40,405 bases of DNA. Source: Kiritimatiellota bacterium (GTDB taxonomy: Bacteria; Verrucomicrobiota; Kiritimatiellia; Kiritimatiellales; Tichowtungiaceae). The notes beneath the pieces are model-generated. The model was not told where the DNA came from. It ran no database searches and saw nothing but the letters and a program-made list of their open reading frames with translations. The stretch lies in NCBI GenBank assembly GCA_014381785.1, contig JACNKZ010000024.1, positions 1 to 40,405 on the forward strand, written 5' to 3'. The translations under genes were made by a program, and so were the position numbers. Shown here piece after piece: positions 33,071 to 40,336 of the stretch (position 1 is the stretch's first letter; every line of letters starts with the position of its first letter).

Positions 33071-33086
33071 CCACAACATATTGTGT
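33071..33086. promoter_or_regulatory. NrdR-box-like palindrome upstream of nrdD
   Basis: The core CACAACATATTGTG (33072-33085) differs at one position from the inner 14 bases of the NrdR consensus palindrome (CACAATATATTGTG). It sits 7 bases upstream of the nrdD -35. A perfect half-site ATTGTG recurs at 33047-33052, 33 bp away, inside the promoter spacer; NrdR boxes usually occur in such pairs about three turns apart. Confidence 0.55.
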
Positions 33087-33264
33087 TTTTTGCGTAACAT
33101 TCTGATTTCGAGAGAGTTCCACCATCATGATTTTTGAATGTTAAAATTTGGTAAATTTTCATGGCGCCGGGCATTCCGCAGGTTGAATCCGGCCGGTTTT
33201 TTCCAGGCATAATAAACCGCCGTCCGCCTTGCTAAAGAAAATGGGTTTTTTTACTCTTGGGCAT

Positions 33265-34554
33265 ATGCTTCCACAGTGGGTAATCGAAAGAAAACGCGAA
33301 GGAAAGGAGCTCTCCGAAAAGGAGATCAGCTTCTTCATCGAAGGGTTTACCAACGGAAGCATTCCGGACTATCAGATGTCCGCTCTGGCCATGGCGATTT
33401 ACTTTCAGGGGATGACCCCTGCTGAAACGGCGGCGCTCACCACCGAAATGATGCTCTCCGGTGAAACGATTGATCCGGCCAGCCTGCCCGGCATCAAAGC
33501 GGACAAACACTCCACCGGCGGCATCGGCGATAAAACGTCCGTGATTATCGCCCCGCTCGCTACCGCCTGCGGGCTGACCGTTCCGATGATCTCCGGCCGC
33601 GGCCTCGGCATCACCGGCGGCACGCTGGACAAGCTCGAAGCCATTCCCGGCTATCGCACCGACCTCACCGGCGAAGAATTTATCCAATGTTTGGAAACCG
33701 TCGGCTGCGGCATCACCGGCCAGACCGCCCAGCTCGCGCCGGCCGATAAAAAGCTCTACGCCCTGCGCGACGTCACCGGCACCGTGCCCTCTATTCCGCT
33801 CATTACCGCCTCCATCATGAGCAAAAAGCTGGCCGAAGGGCTCGAGTCGCTTGTGCTCGACGTCAAATGGGGTAAAGGCGCCTTCATGAAAACCAAAGAA
33901 CAGGCTCGTGAGCTGGCCGAAGCGATGGTGGCGGTCGGCACACATATGGAGAAAAAGGTGCGCGCGGTTATTACCGACATGAACGCGCCGCTCGGCCGCG
34001 CCGTCGGCAACGCCCTCGAAGTACAGGAATGCCTAGAGGTCTTAAATGGCGGCGGCCCCGACGATCTGCGCAAACTGACCGTTGAGCTGACCGCGCATAT
34101 GCTCGAGCTTTCCGGAGTTTTTCCAACCCTTAGAGAAGCTAAAGAGAAAATTTTCCAATGTTTGGAAAATGGAGACGCGCTCCGAAAGTTTGAAGCAATG
34201 GTTGCCGCGCAGGGCGGCTCGACCGAATGGAAATTTGCCGAAGCGGAAATTCAGGAGCCGTTGCCCGCACCCGCGGATGGCATCGTCACCGCCGTCGATG
34301 CCGAGCTGATCGGCAAAGCCTGTCTAATGCTCGGGGCCGGCCGACAGAAAACCGGTGACACGATCGATCACGCTGTCGGCATCGCGCAGATGAAAAAGCC
34401 GGGCGAAACCGTCAAGCAGGGTGAGCCGTTCGCCGTCATTTTTTCCAATGATCGGAAAAAGCTCGACGAAGCGCTTCCAATGATTGGAAACGCATTTAAA
34501 ATGGGCGAGAACTATGAGTCGGTTCCGCTCATTACAGAAGTCATCGAAGGATAA
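33265..34554 (+). CDS. deoA: Pyrimidine-nucleoside / thymidine phosphorylase
   Basis: Phosphorolysis of thymidine/uridine to base plus (deoxy)ribose-1-phosphate; cytosolic salvage. The 429-residue protein has the family start (WVIERKREGKELSEKEISFF), the phosphate/substrate signature KHSTGGIGDKTS (81-92), SGRGLGITGGTLDKLEAIPG, and a C-terminal PYNP domain. I choose ATG 33265, which aligns with known N-termini; ATG 33241 and TTG 33229 in frame are alternatives, and none has a strong ribosome site. It contains five palindrome copies: IQCLET (33682), PTLREA (34121), FQCLEN (34153), SNDRK (34443) and PMIGN (34475). These appear as variable loops between conserved blocks. Pdp is an equally good name; base specificity cannot be read from the sequence. 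Confidence 0.94.
   Translation: MLPQWVIERKREGKELSEKEISFFIEGFTNGSIPDYQMSALAMAIYFQGMTPAETAALTTEMMLSGETIDPASLPGIKADKHSTGGIGDKTSVIIAPLATACGLTVPMISGRGLGITGGTLDKLEAIPGYRTDLTGEEFIQCLETVGCGITGQTAQLAPADKKLYALRDVTGTVPSIPLITASIMSKKLAEGLESLVLDVKWGKGAFMKTKEQARELAEAMVAVGTHMEKKVRAVITDMNAPLGRAVGNALEVQECLEVLNGGGPDDLRKLTVELTAHMLELSGVFPTLREAKEKIFQCLENGDALRKFEAMVAAQGGSTEWKFAEAEIQEPLPAPADGIVTAVDAELIGKACLMLGAGRQKTGDTIDHAVGIAQMKKPGETVKQGEPFAVIFSNDRKKLDEALPMIGNAFKMGENYESVPLITEVIEG
33682..33696. repeat. Phased-palindrome family, single copy inside the phosphorylase gene
   Basis: ATCCAATGTTTGGAA, one mismatch to TTCCAANNNTTGGAA, read as I-Q-C-L-E. Confidence 0.75.
34121..34167. repeat. Palindrome pair inside the phosphorylase gene (32-bp spacing)
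   Basis: TTCCAACCCTTAGAG (34121-34135, two mismatches) and TTCCAATGTTTGGAA (34153-34167, perfect), 32 bp apart. The first is read as P-T-L-R and the second as F-Q-C-L-E. Confidence 0.75.
34443..34489. repeat. Second palindrome pair inside the phosphorylase gene (32-bp spacing)
   Basis: TTCCAATGATCGGAA (34443-34457, one mismatch) and TTCCAATGATTGGAA (34475-34489, perfect), 32 bp apart, read in two different frames (S-N-D-R-K and P-M-I-G-N). Confidence 0.85.
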
Positions 34555-34559
34555 ATTGC

Positions 34560-34970
34560 ATGAAAAGAAAGTGGAACGTTGTGCCCAAATATATCACCGG
34601 TTTACTGGGATCCGCGCTGGTGGTGCTGGTTGTGCAGTATTCTCTGCTGACCGGTCTGATTGAGCCCGTGCATCCGATTTTTGTGATCATGCAGATGTTC
34701 TGCTATATGTTGCTGGGTGTGGCGGTGTTTCGCGGGTTTATTCAGCACTCCAGGCTGGCCTGGCTGGTCGCACAGATTATGCTCGCATCGATGTTTGCTG
34801 TTTCGATTCTTTTCACCACGTTTAGCTTGGTGTTTTCACTCGAATCAAAGGGGTTCGTGATCATGTTGGCTGGCGCGCTGCTGACCGCCGTGCTGAACGG
34901 GTTGATGCTCGGCTTCCTTTTCTCGCTACCGGTCTGCGATTACTTCAGGCCGTCTGACGAGGATCAGTAG
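34560..34970 (+). CDS. Small four-helix membrane protein, unknown function
   Basis: I do not recognise the family. A 136-residue, strongly hydrophobic protein with four predicted membrane segments (about 12-32, 38-58, 66-90 and 97-122), a basic N-terminus (MKRKWNVVPK) and an acidic tail (DYFRPSDEDQ), so both ends are probably cytoplasmic. It begins 5 bases after the phosphorylase stop and is presumably co-transcribed. It ends overlapping by 7 bases the 3' end of the convergent zinc-ribbon gene. Confidence 0.7.
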   Translation: MKRKWNVVPKYITGLLGSALVVLVVQYSLLTGLIEPVHPIFVIMQMFCYMLLGVAVFRGFIQHSRLAWLVAQIMLASMFAVSILFTTFSLVFSLESKGFVIMLAGALLTAVLNGLMLGFLFSLPVCDYFRPSDEDQ

Positions 34971-36172
34971 CCGACCCTGACTCCGCAGTGGATGCAGAAG
35001 GGGCCGCCAATCGGGGTTTCTTCATGACAGGCACCGCACTCATTCCATTGTCCTTTTCCACAGAAGGGGCAGGATTTGGCACCGGTCGGCAGCCGTTTGT
35101 TGCAAGCGGTGCAGTTTCCCTTCGCGAGCCGTTTTTGCATCACCTTTTGTTTGTTGAAGACCTTTCGCTGAATGAAACAGACCAGCGCCAGACCAACACC
35201 AATGGCCGCGAAGATGACAAAATAGTGCCAGAGCGCCATCAGGTGCAGCGACTGCAGGAACTTGAACAGGTTTTTAAAAAAGTGTTTGGGAATCAGATCC
35301 ACGACCAGCTCGATCACCTTCAGGATGATCGGTAGCGAGGCGATCACCAGCAGGTGCGAGGCGAGCAGCGCCTGAATCGGGTTGTCTTTTTTGACACTGC
35401 GGTTGCCCCACCAGTAAAAAACGCCGAAAATGGGCAGCATGAAAACCAGCTGCCAGATCAGCTCTTTAAGCGGGAACCAGAACTGGAATCGTTTGTTTTC
35501 CGCAACAAGTTGATCCCGTTCGGCATCGCCGGGCGAAACGATGACCCAGAGCTTCTGAATGCCGGGGTGCGCGTTGATTTCGTTTTCCAGCGAGCGGATT
35601 TCACCGGTGAGCCGGTCGATTTTCTGTGCGTACTGTTGAGCGGTGGTGGAGGTGGCGGTCGATCCCGGCTTGGTCGCGTTGGCAATGTTTTCGAGCAGCT
35701 GGGTGTCGTACGATTTTTTTGCATCATCAAAGGCGCTCTCGGTTTTATTGCGCTCGTCGACGGTTTTTTGCCGACTCAGGAAGAGCGCATGAAGCGCGGG
35801 GTTTTCGGAGAGGGCTTTGGCCTGACGGAAAAAGCGCTGTGCTTCCGGATGCATCCGTTTGATGCGGCGTTCTTCAAAGGGGCTTTCGTAGCGGTAGCGG
35901 GCATTGTTGCGATCGGCCAGGATCAGCGGTTGGAGTTTGGAGATGCGGTTGGCGGGGGTCCAGTTCTGTTGAATAAAAATGGCGTTCGCGGTGGGCGGCA
36001 TATATTCATATGGCGTTGTCAGCTGCTGTGTGTGGTCGTCTAATCCGATGAACAGAATGTTCAGGATGAAAATATCCAGAATGATAATGGCGGCCAGCGA
36101 TAGTTTATTGAGTGGCTCTTCTTTGCTGACGGAGGTCAGGCGGGTTTTGAATGCGGCGATTTGTTTTTTCAT
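34964..36172 (-). CDS. Membrane protein with central coiled coil and C-terminal double zinc ribbon
   Basis: A 402-residue protein of unknown function. Order: a membrane segment near 25-45; an extracytoplasmic, helix-rich and partly coiled-coil region (about 50-235, many Gln/Lys/Glu with YAQKIDRLTGEIRSLENEI); three more membrane segments (about 238-255, 268-292 and 318-342); then a cytoplasmic tail. The tail carries two zinc ribbons in the last 50 residues (CTACNKRL...CPFC and CGACHEET...CIHC), as in DZANK-type proteins. Start ATG 36172 lies 9 bases after the guaD stop, so it is probably in the guaD operon. A ribosome site (GAGGTG) lies in the gap. Confidence 0.75.
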   Translation of the reverse strand: MKKQIAAFKTRLTSVSKEEPLNKLSLAAIIILDIFILNILFIGLDDHTQQLTTPYEYMPPTANAIFIQQNWTPANRISKLQPLILADRNNARYRYESPFEERRIKRMHPEAQRFFRQAKALSENPALHALFLSRQKTVDERNKTESAFDDAKKSYDTQLLENIANATKPGSTATSTTAQQYAQKIDRLTGEIRSLENEINAHPGIQKLWVIVSPGDAERDQLVAENKRFQFWFPLKELIWQLVFMLPIFGVFYWWGNRSVKKDNPIQALLASHLLVIASLPIILKVIELVVDLIPKHFFKNLFKFLQSLHLMALWHYFVIFAAIGVGLALVCFIQRKVFNKQKVMQKRLAKGNCTACNKRLPTGAKSCPFCGKGQWNECGACHEETPIGGPFCIHCGVRVGY

Positions 36173-36181
36173 AATGGCACC

Positions 36182-36649
36182 TCAATAGGGGGTTCGGTCG
36201 GCTTTTTGTTTCCACGCGGCGAAGGCGTTGCGCGCTTCGTCGGCGAGCAACTGCCCGGCAGGCAGTTCGCGGTTTTCCCAATCTTTGGAAACTTCCTGAT
36301 AGAGAAATGCATCGTCGAAGCCCGCATCGGCGGCATCGGCGCGGGTGGCGGCGTAGTAGAGTTTGTCGAGCCGCGCCCAGTAAATGGCGGCCAAGCACAT
36401 GGGGCAGGGTTCGCAGCTGGCGTAGAGCTCGCACCCGGACAGATGGAAGGTGTCGAGGGTCTGGCAGGCATCGCGGATCGCCATCACTTCCGCATGCGCG
36501 GTCGGATCGTTGGCAGAGGTGACGCGGTTCCAACCGCGACCCACGATCTCGCCGTCCTTCACCACCACGGCTCCGAATGGCCCGCCTTCGCCCGCCTCCA
36601 TTTTTTCGATGGAAAGCGCAATGGCCTCGCGCATAAATGCTTCGTTCAT
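36182..36649 (-). CDS. guaD: Guanine deaminase (cytidine-deaminase fold)
   Basis: Converts guanine to xanthine in purine salvage. The 155-residue protein closely resembles Bacillus-type GuaD in length and motifs: GGPFGAVVVKDG, the zinc/proton-shuttle site TAHAEV, and CEPCPMCLAAIYWAR. It keeps the GFDDAFLY segment typical of GuaD rather than TadA. I start at ATG 36649, which gives the standard N-terminus; the longer frame to 36703 would run into the divergent PNP gene. A palindrome copy (36276-36290, one mismatch) is read near KDWENRE. The divergent gap to the PNP gene is only 40 bp. Confidence 0.9.
   Translation of the reverse strand: MNEAFMREAIALSIEKMEAGEGGPFGAVVVKDGEIVGRGWNRVTSANDPTAHAEVMAIRDACQTLDTFHLSGCELYASCEPCPMCLAAIYWARLDKLYYAATRADAADAGFDDAFLYQEVSKDWENRELPAGQLLADEARNAFAAWKQKADRTPY
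36276..36290. repeat. Phased-palindrome family, single copy inside guaD
   Basis: TCCCAATCTTTGGAA, one mismatch to TTCCAANNNTTGGAA. No partner at three turns. Confidence 0.65.
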
Positions 36650-36689
36650 GAGCTTGATGCTACCCGCCGCCGTCCGTACTATCAAGCCT

Positions 36690-37562
36690 ATGCAAGCGAT
36701 CAACCAGATGGCACTAAACGAGGCTGCGGCGGCGGTTAAAACCGCCTGGCCGGATGCAAAACCGAAGCTCGGTCTGGTTCTCGGCTCCGGGTGGGGCGAG
36801 GCGGTTGCCGATTTCCCGGTGAAGGCATCGCTTCCCTATGAGGAAATTCCAAACCTTGGAAAAACCGGCGTGATGAGTCATGCGGGGCAGTTGCTGTTGG
36901 CGGAATGCGGCCCTTCGACCTCTTCGGCGAGCTCAGGACAGGCAGGCTCAGGACAGGCGGCCACAGAGCTACTGATTTTTCAGGGGCGGCGTCATTGCTA
37001 CGAGGGCGAGGGCTGGACGCCGGTGATCCTGCCAATCTGGATTCTGAAACAATTCGGAGTCGAAACCGTGCTGCTGACCAATGCCTCGGGCGGAATCCGC
37101 GGCGATCTGGGGCCGGGCTCGCTGGTGGCGATTGAGGATCACATCAATATGCTCGGCGCCAATCCGCTGCAGGGACCGCACAATCCGAATTTCGGCGTGC
37201 GCTTTCCTGATCAGACAGCCATCTATTATCCCGCGCTACGGCAGGCGCTGCTCGATGCCGGGGCGGACTCTGCCGGCGTGTATGTCGCCGCCGCCGGGCC
37301 GACCTTCGAGACGCCGGCGGAAATACGCGCCTTCCGGTCGATGGGCGCCGATGTGGTCGGCATGTCCACCGTGCCGGAAGCGATTGTGGCGAATGCGATG
37401 GGGATGAAAGTGGCGGGGCTCTCCTGCGTTTGCAACTGGGCGGCCGGGCTGGGCCACGAGGAGCTGACCGGCGAGGATGTCATCCGCACCGCGAACGAGG
37501 CGATGCCGCGCATGCGGAGCCTTTTGAATCAATTTACACAAACGGTAATGCAGGAGAGTTGA
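36690..37562 (+). CDS. Purine-nucleoside phosphorylase (trimeric PNP type)
   Basis: Phosphorolysis of guanosine/inosine to the base plus (deoxy)ribose-1-phosphate; its product guanine would feed the divergent guaD. The 290-residue protein has the PNP-I signatures LGLVLGSGWGE (27-37), QGRRHCYEG (98-106), LTNASGGI, GPTFETPAEIRAFRSMGADVVGMSTVPEA and a late CNWAAG. Residues 53-58 (IPNLGK) are encoded by a perfect palindrome, and residues 74-91 (GPSTSSASSGQAGSGQAA) by a second inserted repeat. The latter expands the loop before the conserved QGR-H-YEG strand. The start at ATG 36690 is the best in-frame choice after the divergent guaD start; no Shine-Dalgarno is evident. It is followed 1 base later by the carbonic anhydrase gene. 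Confidence 0.92.
   Translation: MQAINQMALNEAAAAVKTAWPDAKPKLGLVLGSGWGEAVADFPVKASLPYEEIPNLGKTGVMSHAGQLLLAECGPSTSSASSGQAGSGQAATELLIFQGRRHCYEGEGWTPVILPIWILKQFGVETVLLTNASGGIRGDLGPGSLVAIEDHINMLGANPLQGPHNPNFGVRFPDQTAIYYPALRQALLDAGADSAGVYVAAAGPTFETPAEIRAFRSMGADVVGMSTVPEAIVANAMGMKVAGLSCVCNWAAGLGHEELTGEDVIRTANEAMPRMRSLLNQFTQTVMQES
36847..36861. repeat. Phased-palindrome family, single copy inside the PNP gene
   Basis: Perfect TTCCAAACCTTGGAA, read as I-P-N-L-G-K. The same 15-mer occurs at 12719-12733. Confidence 0.85.
36911..36960. repeat. Inserted repeat in the PNP gene (GCTCAGGACAGGCAGG family)
   Basis: The core GCTCAGGACAGGCAGG (36931-36946) is the exact reverse complement of 25991-26006 in cinA. 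Both copies are flanked by CCCTTCG-type sequence. Here a partial second unit (GCTCAGGACAGGC, 36946-36958) follows in tandem. The reading frame is preserved and gives a Ser/Gly/Ala-rich loop. Confidence 0.8.
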
Positions 37563-37563
37563 G

Positions 37564-38214
37564 ATGAAAACACTGAGCAGCCTTTTTGAAAACAACCGGA
37601 ACTGGGCCCAAAAAGTTAACCGGGAGGATCCGGAGTTTTTCACGGCATTATCAAATCAGCAGAACCCGGAATATCTTTGGATTGGCTGTTCGGACAGCCG
37701 GGTTCCGGCCAATGAGATTATCGGGCTGCGTCCGGGCGAGGTGTTTGTGCACCGCAATATTGCCAACATGGTCATTCACACCGACATGAATTGCCTTTCG
37801 GTCATTCAATATGCCGTGGATGTGCTGAAGGTGAAGCACATCATTGTCTGCGGGCATTATGACTGCGGCGGGGTGAAGGGCGCAATGAGTAACCAGTCGA
37901 ACGGACTGGTCGACAACTGGCTGCGGCACATCCGGGACATTTATGCGAAATACGAAACGACCCTGAATGCTATTGAAGATGAAAAGAGCCGGACGGAGAA
38001 GCTGTGCGAAATCAATGTGATTGAGCAGGTGGCTAATGTCTGCCATACGACGATTGTTCAGGACGCATGGAAACGGGGGCAGGAGCTCGCCGTGCATGGC
38101 TGGATTTACGCTCTGCAAAACGGCTTGCTTCAGGATCTCCATGTCTGTGTCCGGGAGCTTGATGAACTCTCTGCGATTTACCGTCTGGCGATTGATGGGG
38201 AGTTGGGGGGTTAA
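37564..38214 (+). CDS. can: Beta-class carbonic anhydrase
   Basis: Interconverts CO2 and bicarbonate with a zinc ion. The 216-residue protein has all four hallmark residues: Cys42 and Asp44 in GCSDSRVP, and His98 and Cys101 in CGHYDCGG, plus HRNIAN. The length fits the E. coli Can/CynT type. ATG 37564 has AGGAGAG about 7 bases upstream and lies 1 base after the PNP stop; its stop overlaps the cdd start by one base. The three genes thus look like one transcript, joining CO2/bicarbonate supply with nucleoside salvage. Confidence 0.96.
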   Translation: MKTLSSLFENNRNWAQKVNREDPEFFTALSNQQNPEYLWIGCSDSRVPANEIIGLRPGEVFVHRNIANMVIHTDMNCLSVIQYAVDVLKVKHIIVCGHYDCGGVKGAMSNQSNGLVDNWLRHIRDIYAKYETTLNAIEDEKSRTEKLCEINVIEQVANVCHTTIVQDAWKRGQELAVHGWIYALQNGLLQDLHVCVRELDELSAIYRLAIDGELGG

Positions 38215-38609
38215 TGAAAACGGAAGCTCTGCTGGAGGCCGCGGCGGAAGCCGCGCGCAAAGCCTATGCCCCGTATTCAAACTATAAAGTCGGGGCGGCG
38301 TTGCTCTGCGCTGATGGCGAGGTGTTTACGGGGTGTAATGTGGAAAACGCCTCCTACGGGCTGACCAACTGCGCGGAGCGCACCGCCGTTTTCTCAGCGA
38401 TTGCCGCCGGACGTAAAGATTGGGTCGCGCTTGCGGTTGTGGCGGAGGGGGAGAGCATGCCGTACCCTTGCGGCGCCTGCCGTCAGGTGCTGAGCGAATT
38501 CTGTCAGGAAGAATTTTCGGTCTACATCGCTAAAGCCGATGCTCTCGCAGAGTACGAAGTGGTTTGCCTCGCCGCGCTGCTTCCGAACCGCTTTAAGATG
38601 ACCAACTAA
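38214..38609 (+). CDS. cdd: Cytidine deaminase
   Basis: Deaminates cytidine and deoxycytidine to uridine and deoxyuridine, feeding the pyrimidine phosphorylase. The 131-residue homotetrameric-type enzyme has CNVENASYG, the zinc/catalytic CAE (53-55) and PCGACRQVLSEF (85-96). Length is standard. The ATG at 38214 shares its A with the TAA stop of the carbonic anhydrase gene. A GGAGTTGGGGGG stretch provides the ribosome site. Confidence 0.96.
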   Translation: MKTEALLEAAAEAARKAYAPYSNYKVGAALLCADGEVFTGCNVENASYGLTNCAERTAVFSAIAAGRKDWVALAVVAEGESMPYPCGACRQVLSEFCQEEFSVYIAKADALAEYEVVCLAALLPNRFKMTN

Positions 38610-38617
38610 ATTGTAGG

Positions 38618-38643
38618 ACACGCTTCTGCGAAGCAGAGCGTGT
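38618..38643. terminator. Hairpin between cdd and dapB
   Basis: ACACGCTTCTGC (38618-38629) and GCAGAGCGTGT (38633-38643) form an 11-bp stem with one bulge and a GAA loop between convergent genes. There is no T-run on either side, so it may be a bidirectional block or a REP-like element rather than a classic terminator. Confidence 0.5.
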
Positions 38644-38646
38644 GCA

Positions 38647-39459
38647 TTACAGCCCGAGCACATCCTTCATGCTGTAGAGGCCGGGTTGCTGTTTAACGGC
38701 CCATGCCCCCGCATTGAGCGCGCCCATCGCAAACGTGTCGCGGCTGGTTGCGCGGTGCGACAGCTCAATCATTTCGCCCGTGCCGGCCAGCAGGACCGTG
38801 TGGTCGCCGACAATGTCGCCGCCGCGCACGGCGTGAAAACCAATTTCCTCTTTCGTCCGCGCGCCGGGATGACCCGTGCGTCCGTCGACCTGTGATTTTT
38901 TCAGGTCGAGGCCCGCGCCGTCGGCGGCGGCCTGCCCCAGCATCAGCGCGGTGCCGCTTGGGGCGTCCGCTTTCTGGTTGTGATGGCGTTCGATCACCTC
39001 AATGTCATAGCCCTTGGCGTGCAGCGCTTTCGCGGCTTCTTCCACCAGGTTGCAAAGCAGATTGATTCCGAGGCTCATATTGCCCGCCATTACCACAGGA
39101 ACCTTTTTGGCGGCTTGTTTCACTTCGGCGAGTTCCTCGTTCGAAAGACCGGTCGTGCCGATTACCCACGCCGTTCCCCATTCGGCGACGCGTTCGGCGT
39201 TGCCGGCGGTGCCAAAGTGCGAGGTGAAATCAATAATCACATCGGCGTCCGACGCGACCGCGGCCAGATCGGTTGTCAGGTTCACGCCCGCCGCTTTTGC
39301 TCCCGAGTTGATTCCGGCATCTTCACCGATTCCCGGCACATCCCACAAATCGATTGCGCCGGCCAGTTTGAGGCCTTCGACTTTACCTTCCTGAATGCAG
39401 CGGATCAGTGTTTTGCCCATGCGGCCTGCCGCGCCTTGAATAACAACTTTTGTGCTCAT
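38647..39459 (-). CDS. dapB: 4-hydroxy-tetrahydrodipicolinate reductase
   Basis: NAD(P)H-dependent step of lysine and diaminopimelate synthesis, needed for peptidoglycan. The 270-residue protein has the Rossmann loop QGAAGRMGKTL (8-18), DFTSHFGT, the catalytic ERHHNQKADAPSGTAL and GARTKEEIGFHAVRGGDIVGDHTV. Length is standard. ATG 39459 has GGAG 8 bases upstream on the minus strand. It is preceded by an 82-base gap after the DUF4870-type gene, so it could be in its transcript. Confidence 0.96.
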   Translation of the reverse strand: MSTKVVIQGAAGRMGKTLIRCIQEGKVEGLKLAGAIDLWDVPGIGEDAGINSGAKAAGVNLTTDLAAVASDADVIIDFTSHFGTAGNAERVAEWGTAWVIGTTGLSNEELAEVKQAAKKVPVVMAGNMSLGINLLCNLVEEAAKALHAKGYDIEVIERHHNQKADAPSGTALMLGQAAADGAGLDLKKSQVDGRTGHPGARTKEEIGFHAVRGGDIVGDHTVLLAGTGEMIELSHRATSRDTFAMGALNAGAWAVKQQPGLYSMKDVLGL

Positions 39460-39541
39460 ACGTTTTCTCCGTTCAAGACGTTTTACAGAAGGGGGCTTCT
39501 GAAAGCAACCGTCTTACAGATGGAAGCGACACCCCGCACGG

Positions 39542-40003
39542 TCATTTGAAAAATCGGATGGAGCAGGGGTAGGGCCAGATTTCGCCGTTGCCGGCTTTGA
39601 TGGCACCGATGACCGGGAAGATGATTCCGGCAATGGAAATCAGGAGGATCAGCGGAAATCCGATCAGAGCAAAACAGAGAATTCCGGCGATGATCAGGAG
39701 GATGAATTCGGTAAAAAGCCAGTTCATGACAATCTTCCCGTGCCGGTCGATGATGGCGGACTCATCTTTTTTGATCTGCCACAGGATGAACGGCACGATA
39801 ATTCCCGCCAGCGGGAGGAGGTAGGTGCAGAACTGCGAGAGATGGATCAGCGCGCCCCATGTATTTGCATCCAGCACCATTAGCGGCTCAGCCGGGCGAT
39901 GCTGCGCCAGCAAGGATTGTTTAGCCTGCTCATATTCCTGTTCGGAGAGCGCGCCGGACTGTTTAAGATCGCTCAGTTTTTGAATGTCGTCAGCAAGGCT
40001 CAT
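39542..40003 (-). CDS. SHOCT + DUF4870 (Tic20-like) small membrane protein
   Basis: A 153-residue protein. The N-terminal SHOCT motif (DIQKLSDLKQSGALSEQEYEQAKQSLL, about residues 5-31 in two parts) is a short helical oligomerisation/anchoring module. The rest is a DUF4870-type membrane domain with three hydrophobic stretches (about 52-73, 94-115 and 117-136) and the WQIKKDES...HGKIVMNWL signature. Function unknown. AAAGGAGA lies 6 bases before ATG 40003. Confidence 0.85.
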   Translation of the reverse strand: MSLADDIQKLSDLKQSGALSEQEYEQAKQSLLAQHRPAEPLMVLDANTWGALIHLSQFCTYLLPLAGIIVPFILWQIKKDESAIIDRHGKIVMNWLFTEFILLIIAGILCFALIGFPLILLISIAGIIFPVIGAIKAGNGEIWPYPCSIRFFK

Positions 40004-40079
40004 GCGGTCTCCTTTGTTCGTTTGTCTGTCCGTCAGATCAACATCTTTTTAACACGTCGGGCCTGCGGCAACAACGAGT

Positions 40080-40125
40080 TTCCAAGGGTTGGAAAAACCG
40101 GAACCAAAACCTCCAAGGGTTGGAA
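40080..40125. repeat. Intergenic palindrome pair (31-bp spacing)
   Basis: TTCCAAGGGTTGGAA (40080-40094, perfect) and CTCCAAGGGTTGGAA (40111-40125, one mismatch), 31 bp apart, with A-rich spacer and CCGG core, about 75 bp upstream of the SHOCT/DUF4870 gene start. Confidence 0.88.
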
Positions 40126-40305
40126 AAAAAAGTTCTTCTCGGATTTGTGTCGTTGAGAGTTCGATCCTTGGCCAAAAACGCCCTGTATAGAAGATGTTTT
40201 ACAAAATCATGGACAGCAAAATCATTGAGACTGCGTTTATTAGGAAGAGGGTCTTAGCTGTTGGGTGCGTATAATTGGGTGTCTTTTTTTTTGAGTCGGG
40301 ATCCG

Positions 40306-40336
40306 CCCGCCTGTAACGCTGCAGCACTGTGGGCAG
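40306..40336. repeat. 31-base dispersed repeat, copy 2
   Basis: Begins CCCGCCTG and ends GCACTGTGGGCAG, matching 12887-12917 at 27 of 31 positions, with the differences clustered in the centre. Confidence 0.7.

Larger units (their letters stand above)
32953..33264. other. 312-bp divergent region between nrdD and the nucleoside phosphorylase gene
   Basis: The nrdD side holds the promoter, NrdR-like box and DnaA-like repeats annotated separately. The phosphorylase side (33130-33264) is AT-rich; TTGAAT (33183-33188) and CATAAT (33208-33213), 19 bases apart, are a weak promoter candidate. A lone right arm TTGGAAAA of the phased palindrome occurs at 33031-33038, next to the nrdD -10. Confidence 0.5.

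Noticed and set aside
36182-36649. tRNA adenosine deaminase TadA
   Set aside because: Length and motifs (GGPFGAVVVKDG, DPTAHAEV, GFDDAFLY) fit guanine deaminase much better.
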